NCBI RefSeq assembly: GCF_010725725.1
Contig: NZ_AP022599.1
Location: 496,001-560,000, forward strand
DNA: 64,000 nt
Direction of reading: 5' to 3'
DNA from: Mycolicibacterium pulveris
Lineage (GTDB): Bacteria > Actinomycetota > Actinomycetes > Mycobacteriales > Mycobacteriaceae
In this document: positions 34,408 to 43,079 of the stretch, piece after piece
How positions within the stretch are numbered: the first letter of the stretch is position 1
Layout: each line of letters begins with the position of its first letter
Notes under the pieces: model-generated
The model's database searches: none
Told to the model about the DNA's origin: nothing
The model's input: the letters and a program-made list of their open reading frames with translations, nothing else
Position numbers and translations under genes: made by a program

Positions 34408-35601
34408 TTACGACGCTTTCTTGGCCGGTGGGGCGTATGCCGGTTTACCCAGCCCGAGCACGTACTGGGCGATCATGTTGCGGAACACCTCAAGCGTGCC
34501 GCCGTAGATCCCGACCAGAGGCGCGAACCGGTACACGTACTCGGCAGCGCCGTCGTCGGCGGCGCTGTCGGTACCGAGCGGCAACGACGACGCGGTGCCG
34601 TGCAGATCCATCAGGTCCGGGGAGATGTCGCGCATGGTCTGCGCCAGCGCGACGCGGCCGAAGATGCTCGGCGTCGAGAACGCGGCCTCCATCCGGGCGA
34701 TGCTGCGGCCCAACCGGTATGCCACCGACCCGTCGTCGATCAGGCGCCTGCCGCTCAGGTCGCGTTCGGCCACCTTCGCCGCGGCGCGGTCCGCCGCGAC
34801 GGCCATCGTCATGGCCTGGTGGTTCATGATCGCGAGGTCCTGCAGGCCGTCCTGCTCGGCCTCCACCGCCCCGTGTTCGGCGTCGAGCGGTTCACGCAAC
34901 ACCTTCCAGCCCTCGTTGACTTCGCCGAGGCGGTATTTGTCGTCGACGCGCACATCGGAGTAGTAGACGATGTTGGTACGGTCGCCGTCGACAGTGCGGA
35001 TTCCCTGGATCTCGATACCCGGCGAGTCGAGCGGGACCAGAAACATGGTGAGGCTCTTGTGTTTCGGCGCCTCGGGATCGGTATTGGTGATCAGGAAGAC
35101 GTACTGGCAGTTGTGTGCGCCGGTGGTGAACATCTTCGAGCCGTTGATAATCCAGCTGTCGCCGTCCCGCACCGCACGGGTCTTACAGGTGGCGATGTCG
35201 GAGCCGCCCTCGGGTTCGGTGTAGCCGAGGCAGAACCGCACATGCCCGCTGTACACCTTGGGCAGTACCTCGGCCTTGACCTCCGGCGAGCCGAACTTCT
35301 CCACCGATCGCCGGACGAGCGCCGTGGTGCCGAACGTCACCCACGGCACGTGCGCGCGCCGCTTCTCGAGTTCCCAGATGCGCCGCCGAACCCGGTTGAA
35401 CCCGCCCTCGGCCTCGGTCTTCCATTCGCGCTCCAGATAGCCGGCCGCACCGAGCGCCAGGTGCACGCCCTCGTCGAAGTTGTCGCCGGTCTCGCGGTCC
35501 CGGCGCATGACGTCCTCGGTGACGATCTCACTCAGGAAGGCGCGGGCCTCCTGCTGGAACGCCCGGTCTTCCTCGGAGAGTTCGACCCGTGAGAAATCCA
35601 T
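34408..35601 (-). CDS. Acyl-CoA dehydrogenase family protein, subunit of a FadE pair
   Basis: A 397-residue ACAD-fold protein. FAD/substrate segments LGYTEPEGGSD and WIINGSKMFTTGAHN are well conserved. The C-terminal motif, normally YEGT with the catalytic Glu, reads YGGTLEVFRN, so Gly367 takes the canonical Glu position. It starts one base inside the stop of the second FadE gene (TAATG). In actinobacterial steroid catabolism such adjacent pairs form alpha2beta2 enzymes (FadE28-FadE29 type). Likely dehydrogenates a bulky acyl-CoA. Confidence 0.87.
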   Translation of the reverse strand: MDFSRVELSEEDRAFQQEARAFLSEIVTEDVMRRDRETGDNFDEGVHLALGAAGYLEREWKTEAEGGFNRVRRRIWELEKRRAHVPWVTFGTTALVRRSVEKFGSPEVKAEVLPKVYSGHVRFCLGYTEPEGGSDIATCKTRAVRDGDSWIINGSKMFTTGAHNCQYVFLITNTDPEAPKHKSLTMFLVPLDSPGIEIQGIRTVDGDRTNIVYYSDVRVDDKYRLGEVNEGWKVLREPLDAEHGAVEAEQDGLQDLAIMNHQAMTMAVAADRAAAKVAERDLSGRRLIDDGSVAYRLGRSIARMEAAFSTPSIFGRVALAQTMRDISPDLMDLHGTASSLPLGTDSAADDGAAEYVYRFAPLVGIYGGTLEVFRNMIAQYVLGLGKPAYAPPAKKAS

Positions 35602-36647
35602 TACTTCCTCTCCCCGCTTTCGCGTGCCGCGACGATCTCGGCGATGTACTTGGCCGTGATGCCCGGGTCGCCGCCAGCCAACGGCCAGCCCCGGGCCCGC
35701 ACCAGATACGCCGACGCGGCCGCCTCGGCCGAGACCCCAAGCCCACCTTGGATATGCACGGCCATGGTGGCCGCCTTCGAGGCTTCCTCCGCCATGAACA
35801 CGAACACCGACGGCGCCAACTCCGGCCGCTCGTCCGGCTCGTTGTCGAGGAACCACGCCGCCCGGTGGGCCAGGTTCCGGCCGCCTTGCACGGTGATCGC
35901 GATGTTCGCCAACGGATGCGAGATGGCCTGCAGGGTCGAGATCGGCACGCCGAGCGTGTAGCGGGTCTTGGCGAACTCCGCCGCGATGGTCATCGTCTCC
36001 TCGACGAGCCCGACCAGCGCCGCACCGGACAGCAGCCGCCATTCGTCCAGGGCGCGTCGGTAGGCCGTCAGCGCGTCGGCGCCGCTGGCCAGCACCGTCC
36101 GTTCGTCGGCGGCCGCGGGATCGACCCAGGCCATCGGCAGCCGGCCGATGTTGTCGACCTTGGCCGGCCGGGTGGCGAAGGTGAGCCGGACGATGTCGTC
36201 GCCGTCGCGCAGGACGACGTGGTCGGCGATGGAACCGCTGGGTACCAGCCGCACCCCGGATACGCTGTCGTGCTGGGGATCCAGGCCCGCGATCCGTGTG
36301 CCGTTGAGAATGTCGGGTTCCAGCGCACCCAGTCGCTCGAGCAACCGGGCCGCGCACACGTGGTCGATCCAGGGCACCGGCGCCAGCGAACGGCCGATCT
36401 CCTCGGCCACCAACGTCAGGTCGACCAGCGTGGCACCGTCACCGCCGATGTCCTCGGACAGCGCCATCGTCGTCGCACCCATCGCGCACAGCCGCTCCCA
36501 CAGACTCTTGTCGAAGCCGGATGCCTCTGCGGCACGGACGGTTTCGATCGAACAGTGCGTCTTGAAGAAGTCCTGGTACGCGGCCTGCAGCGCCTGGTGG
36601 TCCTCGGACAGGCTGTAATCGAGCCTGCGCAGTTCGTAACGGTCCAT
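35601..36647 (-). CDS. Acyl-CoA dehydrogenase family protein, second subunit of the pair
   Basis: A 348-residue, shorter ACAD-fold protein. ATG 36647 shares its A with the previous stop (TGATG) and has GGAG five bases upstream; GTG 36650 is the alternative. The FAD loops of the first half are degenerate, but the C-terminal helices with the HIQGGLGVS segment are kept. This matches the structural partner in heterotetrameric FadE enzymes. The EGT motif is absent. Its tight coupling to the 397-residue FadE supports a complex. Confidence 0.83.
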   Translation of the reverse strand: MDRYELRRLDYSLSEDHQALQAAYQDFFKTHCSIETVRAAEASGFDKSLWERLCAMGATTMALSEDIGGDGATLVDLTLVAEEIGRSLAPVPWIDHVCAARLLERLGALEPDILNGTRIAGLDPQHDSVSGVRLVPSGSIADHVVLRDGDDIVRLTFATRPAKVDNIGRLPMAWVDPAAADERTVLASGADALTAYRRALDEWRLLSGAALVGLVEETMTIAAEFAKTRYTLGVPISTLQAISHPLANIAITVQGGRNLAHRAAWFLDNEPDERPELAPSVFVFMAEEASKAATMAVHIQGGLGVSAEAAASAYLVRARGWPLAGGDPGITAKYIAEIVAARESGERK

Positions 36648-37483
36648 CACTGCTCCTTGTCGGCGCCGAAGAAGAACTCCTGCGCGTTGTTGTACAAGTA
36701 GTTGTCGAGCACCTCGGCCGGCAGGTCAAGCGCGAGCGCCTCGGGTACGACACGGCGCATCTTGAGCACCGGCCAGTCCGACGCGTAGATCACCTTGTCG
36801 GGCCCGCGAGTTCGCATGTAGTGCAGAAGGCTGTCGGGCAACCTCTTGGGCGACCACGCCGACGTCATCAGCCGCAGGTTGCGGTACTTGATCAACAGCC
36901 GGATCGCGACATCCCACCACGGGTCGGCGCCATGGATCATGCACAGCTTCAGTTCCGGGAACCGCACGCAGACCCGGTCGAGGTGGATCGGGTTCTGCAC
37001 CTCGCCCGGAATCGGCGGGCCGGGTATGCCGGTGTTGATGCACAGCGGCAGTTCGAGCTCGGCGCACTTGGTGTACAGCGGGTAGTAGACCGCGTCGCTG
37101 GGCGGATACTGGCCGTCGCCCCAAAAGCTGGGCCCCACCGCGGCATAGGCGACGGGCAGGTCCTTGACGATCGCCGTGAGCTCTTTGAGTGAGGGCATCG
37201 GCCGCAGCAGGTTGACTCCGCCCATCGCCAACGCGAACCGCTCGGGTTTGGCTTCGACGAACTTGCGGGCGGTGGTCGACGGCTTGGCCAGGCTGTCCAT
37301 CAGGATCGCCTTGGCGACGCCCTGCTCATCCATCTCGTCGATCAGTTCCGACAGGTCGACGGGGGCGAACATCGACTGTGGACCCTTGAAGTAGTCGTCG
37401 CGGACTTTCAGCATCCACTGCGGCTGCTGCTCGACCTCCCCGAAGTGCACGTTGACAAGACAGTCAATCGCTTTGTGGCTCAT
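36647..37483 (-). CDS. Amidohydrolase-2 family protein
   Basis: A 278-residue member, shorter than the three others in the window. ATG 37483 overlaps the FadD stop by ATGA. Features: DCLVNVHFG at the start, INTGIPGPP, MIHGADPWWD and YASDWPVLKM. The usual His after SDWP is Val, so metal binding may differ. Its place between a CoA ligase and an ACAD pair suggests action on a CoA-linked or cyclic acid intermediate, but function is unknown. Confidence 0.78.
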   Translation of the reverse strand: MSHKAIDCLVNVHFGEVEQQPQWMLKVRDDYFKGPQSMFAPVDLSELIDEMDEQGVAKAILMDSLAKPSTTARKFVEAKPERFALAMGGVNLLRPMPSLKELTAIVKDLPVAYAAVGPSFWGDGQYPPSDAVYYPLYTKCAELELPLCINTGIPGPPIPGEVQNPIHLDRVCVRFPELKLCMIHGADPWWDVAIRLLIKYRNLRLMTSAWSPKRLPDSLLHYMRTRGPDKVIYASDWPVLKMRRVVPEALALDLPAEVLDNYLYNNAQEFFFGADKEQ

Positions 37484-39084
37484 GCGTTCACTTTCTGCGC
37501 CGTGCTTTTCGCCCATCGATAGTCGGGCTTGCCGTTGCCCAGGCGTCGGACCTGTTCGACGAAGATGAAATCCTTGGGCGCCTTGAACCGCGCCAGCTGC
37601 GAGGTGCAGTGGGCATGTAGCGCGGCCGCCTCGACGTCGCCGTTCAGCGCGACCAGCGCCACCACCTCCTGACCCCACCGCTCGCTGGGCCGTCCGACGA
37701 CCAAGGCGTCGGCGACACCTGGGTGTGCCCGCAGAACTTCCTCGACCTCCTCGACGAACACCTTCTCACCGCCGGTGTTGACGACAAGGGAATCGCGGCC
37801 GAAAAGTATCAGGGTGCCGTCCGGGGCCAGCCTGCCCCGGTCCCCCGAGATCACCACCCGTTTCCCGTCGACGACGGGAAAGGTCTTGCGGGTGGCCTCC
37901 GCGTCGTCGAAGTAGCCAAGCGGGATGCGCCCACCGCGCGCGACGAAGCCGACCTCGACGTCGCCGGGCTGAAGAAACCGCCGATAGTCCGAGGCGAGTA
38001 GCAGCGCACCCTCGCGGAGCTCGAACGTGTCCTTCTGCTCTCCGCGCTGGCTGCGGCCGAAACCCACGTTGCCGGTCTCTGAAGACCCGTAGCCGTTGAT
38101 CAGCGTGATCTGTGGTAACAGATCCAACAGTGCGCGTTGGTGTTTGGGATTGGTCGCCGCTCCCCCGGTGCCGATGGCGAACAACGACGCAAGATCGTAA
38201 GAGCCGCGCCGCAGTTCCTCCACCAAGGGGCCGGCGTAGGCGTCGCCGACCATGGTCATCAAGCCGACCTTTTCACGCTGAGCGGTCTCCAGCACGGCGC
38301 GGGGGTCGAACCTCGTCTGGTCATACAACACGACTGGCAATCCGCTGAGCAGTCCCGCGAAGGCCGTCCACATCCCCGCGGCGTGCATCAGCGGCGACAC
38401 CGCGAACCAGGGCTGTCCGCCGTGACGCACCTTGTCGTGGATCTCCTCGACGGACGAGTGGTCGGCGCCGTTCATCGAGATGACGTAGGTGTCGCTCTGC
38501 CGCCACATCACCCCCTTGGGCCGACCGGTGGTGCCGCCGGTGCACACCATCATCACGTCGTCGGGCGACGGGGTGATCGGTTCGTCGGTGTCCCCTTGTG
38601 CCAGTGCGTCTTCCAACCGGACCGCACCCGGCAACGGCGTCGCGTCGTCGCCGTCGTCGATCTCGATCAGCAGCCGCGCCGAGGCCGGCGGCAGGACCTC
38701 AGCGAACTTCGGTCCGAACGACTGGTGGTAGATCACGACGCTGGGCCGGAGGTAGTCGAACAGTTCGGCGACCTCGCGGGGAGCGTAGTTGTAGTTGACG
38801 TTCACCGGCACCGTGCGTGCCTTCAGGCAACCGATCACCATGTCCGGATACAGGTCGTTGTGCATCAGCAGCGCGACACGGTCCTGCCCGCATTCCCAGT
38901 TCTGCAGTTCGTCGCGCTCGCGGTGAGCGCCGAACCCGTGGCCGGCCAGATAGTTGGCGAGCCGACGGGTGCGCTGCGCGGACTCCGCGAACGTGCTGCG
39001 GCGCTCACCACAGACCGTCATCAGCCGATCGGGTACCGCCTCGGCGATGGCGTCGAGCACCGCGCCGATGGTCCATTCCGCCAT
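37480..39084 (-). CDS. Acyl-CoA synthetase (FadD)
   Basis: A 534-residue AMP-forming ligase of the same subgroup as that at 19290: P-loop CTGGTTGRPKGVMWR, GYGSSETG, SGDRGR, VNTGGEKVFVEEVE and the lysine region LGNGKPDYRW near the end. Its GFGAHRER...GQD loop after residue 50 is shared with that paralogue. It is three bases downstream of the amidohydrolase at 39088 and overlaps the next gene by four bases, in the operon starting at 41141. Confidence 0.9.
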   Translation of the reverse strand: MAEWTIGAVLDAIAEAVPDRLMTVCGERRSTFAESAQRTRRLANYLAGHGFGAHRERDELQNWECGQDRVALLMHNDLYPDMVIGCLKARTVPVNVNYNYAPREVAELFDYLRPSVVIYHQSFGPKFAEVLPPASARLLIEIDDGDDATPLPGAVRLEDALAQGDTDEPITPSPDDVMMVCTGGTTGRPKGVMWRQSDTYVISMNGADHSSVEEIHDKVRHGGQPWFAVSPLMHAAGMWTAFAGLLSGLPVVLYDQTRFDPRAVLETAQREKVGLMTMVGDAYAGPLVEELRRGSYDLASLFAIGTGGAATNPKHQRALLDLLPQITLINGYGSSETGNVGFGRSQRGEQKDTFELREGALLLASDYRRFLQPGDVEVGFVARGGRIPLGYFDDAEATRKTFPVVDGKRVVISGDRGRLAPDGTLILFGRDSLVVNTGGEKVFVEEVEEVLRAHPGVADALVVGRPSERWGQEVVALVALNGDVEAAALHAHCTSQLARFKAPKDFIFVEQVRRLGNGKPDYRWAKSTAQKVNA

Positions 39085-39087
39085 GTG

Positions 39088-40296
39088 CTAGACGCCGGCC
39101 GTCACATTCGCACCGAGCAGGGTCAAGGCGTTGTCGCGCATGACCATTCGAGTGTCCTCATGGCTGAACTCGGGGAACTGCGGGATGTCGGCGGTGAACG
39201 ACGTGGGATCGGCCAGACCCTCGCCGTGCGGCCAGTCGGACCCGAACAGGATCTTGTCCACGCCGATCGTGTCGGCCAGCAGCTTCACGTCGTCCTCGTA
39301 GTACGGCGCGATCCACACGTTGTTGCGCAGCTGCTCGACCGGATCCTCCTTGTAGTGATACGGCGCGTTGTTGGCAGACTTCTTGAGCCGCTTGATAAGC
39401 CGGTACACGAAGTACGACCCGTTCTCGATGCTGGCCACCTTGAGCTTGGGGTGGCGGGTGAACACCTGGTGCACGATCATCGAGGCGATGGTGTCGTGGA
39501 TGGCGCGGTCGTCCATGATCACCATGTCGAGCGGATCGCGCTTACCGAAGCCCTTGAACACACCGCTGCCGCCCCACAGCCCGGGGATGGCCATGTAGCC
39601 GGAGTCGGACAGGTGGAACACCACCGGGACACCCGCCTCGGCCAGCCGCGCCCACACCGGGTCGTGCACCGGGTCGCCCAGCGAGCGGGGCCTGACCTCA
39701 CCCGGCACCGGCGCCGGCCGAACGCACACGATCTTGGCCCCGCGCGACAGCACGAACTCGACCTCCTCGACGGCCTTCTCGGGATCGGCCAGCGAGATGA
39801 TCGGTGCGGCGAGGATGCGGTGATCCGGCCGGTCGAACCCCCAGTCCTCGTCGAGCCACAGGTTGAAGGCGTGGACCGAGGCCATGGTCGCCGGGATGTC
39901 GTGCTTGAGGCCCTCCTCGACGCCACACGCGAAAGTCGGCAGCATGAACACGGTTTCGAGGTTCTGCCGGTCCATGATCTTCACCCGGGCATCGCGGTTC
40001 TGGTACTCGGGATGGTCGGCCAGCCGGTCGACCTTCATCAGCGACGCCGGATCGACGCCCTCGGGAATCTCGCCCCTGAACAACAGATCCAGGCAGCCGG
40101 GTTCGATGATCGGGTCGAAGGTGGGGTTCGGGATGAAGTGGTTGATCACCCCACCGAACACCGCGTAGGTGCGCTTGCCGTCGGTGAGCATCTGCACGCC
40201 GCGGCTGCGGAACTCCTTGGGCAGGTGTCGGGTGAACGCGTCGAGCGGTTCGTAGTAGTGGTTGTCGACGTCGATCGCCCGGTAGTCCAGGGTCAT
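39088..40296 (-). CDS. Amidohydrolase-2 family protein
   Basis: A 402-residue TIM-barrel protein from ATG 40296, overlapping the crotonase stop by ATGA. Landmarks are IDVDNHYYEPLDAFTRHLP near the start, FIPNPTF, VFHLSDSGY and the C-terminal FGSDWPHGEG. It is a paralogue of the protein at 29652. The family includes nonoxidative decarboxylases and hydrolases of cyclic 1,3-diketones or enol acids, which would suit a ring-opening route. Confidence 0.83.
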   Translation of the reverse strand: MTLDYRAIDVDNHYYEPLDAFTRHLPKEFRSRGVQMLTDGKRTYAVFGGVINHFIPNPTFDPIIEPGCLDLLFRGEIPEGVDPASLMKVDRLADHPEYQNRDARVKIMDRQNLETVFMLPTFACGVEEGLKHDIPATMASVHAFNLWLDEDWGFDRPDHRILAAPIISLADPEKAVEEVEFVLSRGAKIVCVRPAPVPGEVRPRSLGDPVHDPVWARLAEAGVPVVFHLSDSGYMAIPGLWGGSGVFKGFGKRDPLDMVIMDDRAIHDTIASMIVHQVFTRHPKLKVASIENGSYFVYRLIKRLKKSANNAPYHYKEDPVEQLRNNVWIAPYYEDDVKLLADTIGVDKILFGSDWPHGEGLADPTSFTADIPQFPEFSHEDTRMVMRDNALTLLGANVTAGV

Positions 40297-41141
40297 TGTC
40301 CCTCTCCCTTCAGTGGCGGAAAGTTGGGTGGGCGCTTCTCGAAGAAGCTCGTGATTCCTTCGATGAAATCGGGCCGCTGCATCGACTCGTGCATCAGCTT
40401 CTCCGCGTGGTCGCTTGCCTCGAAAACCGTGCGCATGGTGTCTGCGTACACCTGTTGCTTGATCACCGCCAGAGAACTCGGTGCGCAGTTGGTGGCGATG
40501 TCCTCGGCGTAGCCGATGGCGTGCGACAACAGGTCGCCGGCGGGCAGCACGCCGTTGACCAGTCCGAGGCGCGCGGCCTCGTCGGCGAAGAACACCCGGC
40601 CCGACAGCAGCAGGTCCATGGCGACGCCGGTGCCGACGATGCGCGGCAGTATCCACGAGATGCCGTACTCGGCGATCAGCCCGCGGCGCGCGAACGACGT
40701 CGTGAACTTGGCGCCGTCGGCGGCGAATCGGACGTCGCATGCCAACGCCAGCGTCAGGCCCATGCCCGCGCACGCCCCGTTGATCGCCGCGATGACGGGC
40801 TTGCGAATCGTCATGACGACGTGCGGATGGCGCGCGCCGACCAGTTGGCCGACATCGGTATCGGCGGCGGCGTCCACGGTGGCCGCGCTGATCGTCGTGA
40901 GATCACCCATGTCGGCTCCGGCACAGAAGGCACGGCCACTGCCGGTGACGACGATCGCGCGGACATCGGGGTCGGCTTCGGCGTCGTCGAGGCGCGCGTA
41001 GAACGTGGTCGCCAAGCCCCCGCCCCAGCCGTTCATGCGGTCGGGCCGGTTGAGCGTCAGCACCGCGACACCGGTGTCGCGCACCTCGTAGCGCACCGGC
41101 TCGGCCGCGACGGGCTGCGCGACATGGTCTCCACCGCTCAC
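40293..41141 (-). CDS. Crotonase / enoyl-CoA hydratase family protein
   Basis: A 282-residue crotonase from GTG 41141. The oxyanion-hole segments GRAFCAGADMGD and NGACAGMG are kept. The two catalytic Glu positions of enoyl-CoA hydratase are not: GMGLT has Thr at the first and FARRG lacks the second; a Glu in LIAEYG three to five residues later may substitute, as in some isomerases and ring hydrolases. It leads the operon crotonase-amidohydrolase-FadD-amidohydrolase-FadE-FadE behind the operator at 41184. Confidence 0.85.
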   Translation of the reverse strand: MSGGDHVAQPVAAEPVRYEVRDTGVAVLTLNRPDRMNGWGGGLATTFYARLDDAEADPDVRAIVVTGSGRAFCAGADMGDLTTISAATVDAAADTDVGQLVGARHPHVVMTIRKPVIAAINGACAGMGLTLALACDVRFAADGAKFTTSFARRGLIAEYGISWILPRIVGTGVAMDLLLSGRVFFADEAARLGLVNGVLPAGDLLSHAIGYAEDIATNCAPSSLAVIKQQVYADTMRTVFEASDHAEKLMHESMQRPDFIEGITSFFEKRPPNFPPLKGEGQ

Positions 41142-41183
41142 CCGTCACTCCTTCTCAGGTGCGTCGAACTGGATGTATGCGCA

Positions 41184-41202
41184 TACTGTACACCTATCGG
41201 TA
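41184..41202. promoter_or_regulatory. TetR-type operator, degenerate (TACTGTAC-ACC-TATCGGTA)
   Basis: 12 of 16 fixed positions match; the arm nearest the gene is almost perfect (7 of 8). It lies 43 bases upstream of the crotonase operon. Confidence 0.5.
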
Positions 41203-41352
41203 GTACCTTCCGCTACCACCTGGCCACGGGTGGGACAGCCGCCAAAACCGGACGAGCAACCTGGCGGCGACCTCACGGCCAAACGCGTCACCCCGGTGGC
41301 CCGAAGGCCGTTTGCGGCGAATTCCGCAGCGGCGAGCGCGGAGTCCGCTCAG

Positions 41353-41371
41353 CGGCCTTCAGCGAAGGCCG
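41353..41371. other. Short perfect inverted repeat in the intergenic region
   Basis: CGGCCTTC-AGC-GAAGGCCG. It lies in the 366-base gap between divergent genes. Apart from the operator at 41184 and the iron box at 41447 I see no other structured element; open frames here have no protein-like features. Confidence 0.4.
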
Positions 41372-41446
41372 AGAAGACGCGAAGATCGGGCCGCGTACGC
41401 AAATCTCCTAGCCCGGCTTAGTTAGGTAAATGAACCCTATTGTTAA

Positions 41447-41465
41447 TTAGGCAAGGCTCAGCTAA
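41447..41465. promoter_or_regulatory. Probable IdeR (iron-dependent regulator) box
   Basis: TTAGGCAAGGCTCAGCTAA matches the 19-base IdeR consensus TTAGGTTAGGCTAACCTAA at 15 positions. A second imperfect copy may begin at 41418 (TTAGTTAGGTAA). It lies 42 bases upstream of the GjpA-like start, the normal place for iron-dependent repression in mycobacteria. Confidence 0.65.
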
Positions 41466-41507
41466 TCTTCACCCGGTTCATAGCAACCTCACAGAAACGG
41501 GAGAACA

Positions 41508-42938
41508 GTGCAACTAGCTCATGCCCCGGCCTCGACGATTTGCGGCGAGCCGGTCCGTCCACAATCGGCTTCTCGCCGCACCAAGGCGATGGTCGCCGGA
41601 GTCGCCATGGCGAGCGCCGGGGTGATCGCGGTCAACCCGCTCGTCGTGGCACCCACGATGCCCGAGGCTCGCGCCGAGGCCGTGAACCTCACGGCGTTCG
41701 CCAATCCGCTCACCGTGTGGCAGCAGACGTTCGCCAACACGTTCGGCAGCATCAACCGGCTCGGCACCGACGTCACGGCCGCCCAGACCGCGCTTTTCCA
41801 AGCACTGCTCAGCCCGTCGCTTTCCGCCGAACTCCTCGACTTCGTGGTGTCCACTGTGACCAACCCGCAGCCTCTGCTGACTGCGCTGGTGAACTTTCCG
41901 TCGGAGCATGGTCCGACAATCGGTGCCGCGCTCGAGGGGTTGGCTGAAACCCAACTGCAAGCGTTCCTGACGCTGCCGCCGGCGCTCATACAGTCGGCCA
42001 GTTGGCTTGCGCAGGGCCAGTTCGTCGAGGCGTTCAGCGCGATCAACGTCTGGTTCCTGGTCAATTTCCTGGGTGATTCACGGCAGACCCTGCTCGATCT
42101 CTTCAAGGTTCCCGGCGATTTCCTGGAGTCCATCGGCCTGTATCCCCTCGCGCGGGTGTCCGATGCGATCCTGACCCGCGGCGTGATCGGCAACCTGGGC
42201 AGGGCGCTGCTGACCGCCCAGGTCACGTCGACCATCCAGGCCATGGAGATTCTGGATCGCACCCGTGAGGCGTTGACGGATCTCGACTTCGTCACGGCGG
42301 CAAGCGAACTGATCAATCTGCCTGCGAAGTTCGTCAACGCCTTCCTCAACGGATACGTGCCCGACTTCGCAACAGACCCGAACTTCCCCCCGCAGAAGTT
42401 CCCGGGCCTGTTCGCCGAACTGGGGTTTTTCGACTTCTTCTTCGTGCAGATCCCCAATGCGATTGCCGGGGCGCTCGTCCCGCCGGCCGCGGCGACCACT
42501 CTGGCCGTGGGCACGGGACAGTCGTCGCCGACCGACATCCCCGGCAGCGGCCCAGCCCTGGCGCTCTCGGTTGATTCGGAGACCTCAAGCGCCCCAGGCG
42601 ATGACGAAGAGGGCCTCGCGGGCGCAACCGATGGCTCCGCCGAGGACGAGGACTCCGAGCAGGACCTGACCGAAGGCGAAGGCTCGGGCTCGGTCGAGGG
42701 CGAGGGCGAGGGCCTCGGTGATGAGCTCGGTGATGCCCTGACCGAAGGCGAAGGCGACGACCCGACCGAGATCGACGACGACCTGGCCGAGGGTGAGGAC
42801 GACGACTCGACCGAAAGCGAAGACGACGACGCCGGGTTGGGCAGCGAGGACTCCGGTGACGGCTCCGGCGGCGACGGCACGGGCAGTGACGGCTCCGGCG
42901 GTGACGGCTCCGGCGGTGGCTCCGGCGGCAGCGCCTAA
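41508..42938 (+). CDS. Exported GjpA-like surface/porin family protein with acidic tail
   Basis: A 476-residue exported protein from GTG 41508, behind a GGGAGA site. Residues 24-60 form a Sec-type signal (RRTK, then AMVAGVAMASAGVIAVNPLVV, cleavage near ARAEA). The middle, about 290 residues rich in NPL, FANTFGSINRLG and repeated hydrophobic helices, resembles mycobacterial proteins annotated as outer-membrane porin GjpA. From residue 340 the tail is strongly acidic (EGEG, DDD runs) and ends in GSGG repeats. The gene is foreign to the catabolic cluster around it and carries its own iron box and terminator. Porin activity is unproven. Confidence 0.7.
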   Translation: MQLAHAPASTICGEPVRPQSASRRTKAMVAGVAMASAGVIAVNPLVVAPTMPEARAEAVNLTAFANPLTVWQQTFANTFGSINRLGTDVTAAQTALFQALLSPSLSAELLDFVVSTVTNPQPLLTALVNFPSEHGPTIGAALEGLAETQLQAFLTLPPALIQSASWLAQGQFVEAFSAINVWFLVNFLGDSRQTLLDLFKVPGDFLESIGLYPLARVSDAILTRGVIGNLGRALLTAQVTSTIQAMEILDRTREALTDLDFVTAASELINLPAKFVNAFLNGYVPDFATDPNFPPQKFPGLFAELGFFDFFFVQIPNAIAGALVPPAAATTLAVGTGQSSPTDIPGSGPALALSVDSETSSAPGDDEEGLAGATDGSAEDEDSEQDLTEGEGSGSVEGEGEGLGDELGDALTEGEGDDPTEIDDDLAEGEDDDSTESEDDDAGLGSEDSGDGSGGDGTGSDGSGGDGSGGGSGGSA

Positions 42939-42985
42939 CCTGGGCTGAGGCGACGTGGCGGTTCCCTCGACCCCGAGGGACCGCT

Positions 42986-43019
42986 CCTAGGGGATAGCCG
43001 ACAACGGCTATCCCCTAGG
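42986..43019. terminator. Hairpin terminator, 15-bp perfect stem, ACAA loop
   Basis: Arms 42986-43000 and 43005-43019 pair perfectly. It lies 48 bases after the GjpA-like stop and 61 before the end of the converging DapA-like gene, so it can serve both. Confidence 0.8.
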
Positions 43020-43079
43020 TTCATTTCGCCGACACGGCGATTCGGACATCGCCGCCGCGCGCACGGCGCGTGGACCGGC

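Noticed and set aside
38137..40512. Plus-strand frame of 791 codons
   Set aside because: Antisense of a CoA ligase and an amidohydrolase with intact motifs and overlapping gene starts.
41173..41421. 82-codon frame in the gap before the GjpA-like gene
   Set aside because: No ribosome site, Arg/Ser/Ala-rich composition, and it runs through the operator-side region. No protein features.
42540..42938. Tandem repeat array or PE-PGRS domain in the exported protein tail
   Set aside because: The tail is low-complexity acidic then Gly/Ser, without the GGAGG units or PE domain of PE-PGRS proteins, and the DNA repeats are too irregular to call an array.
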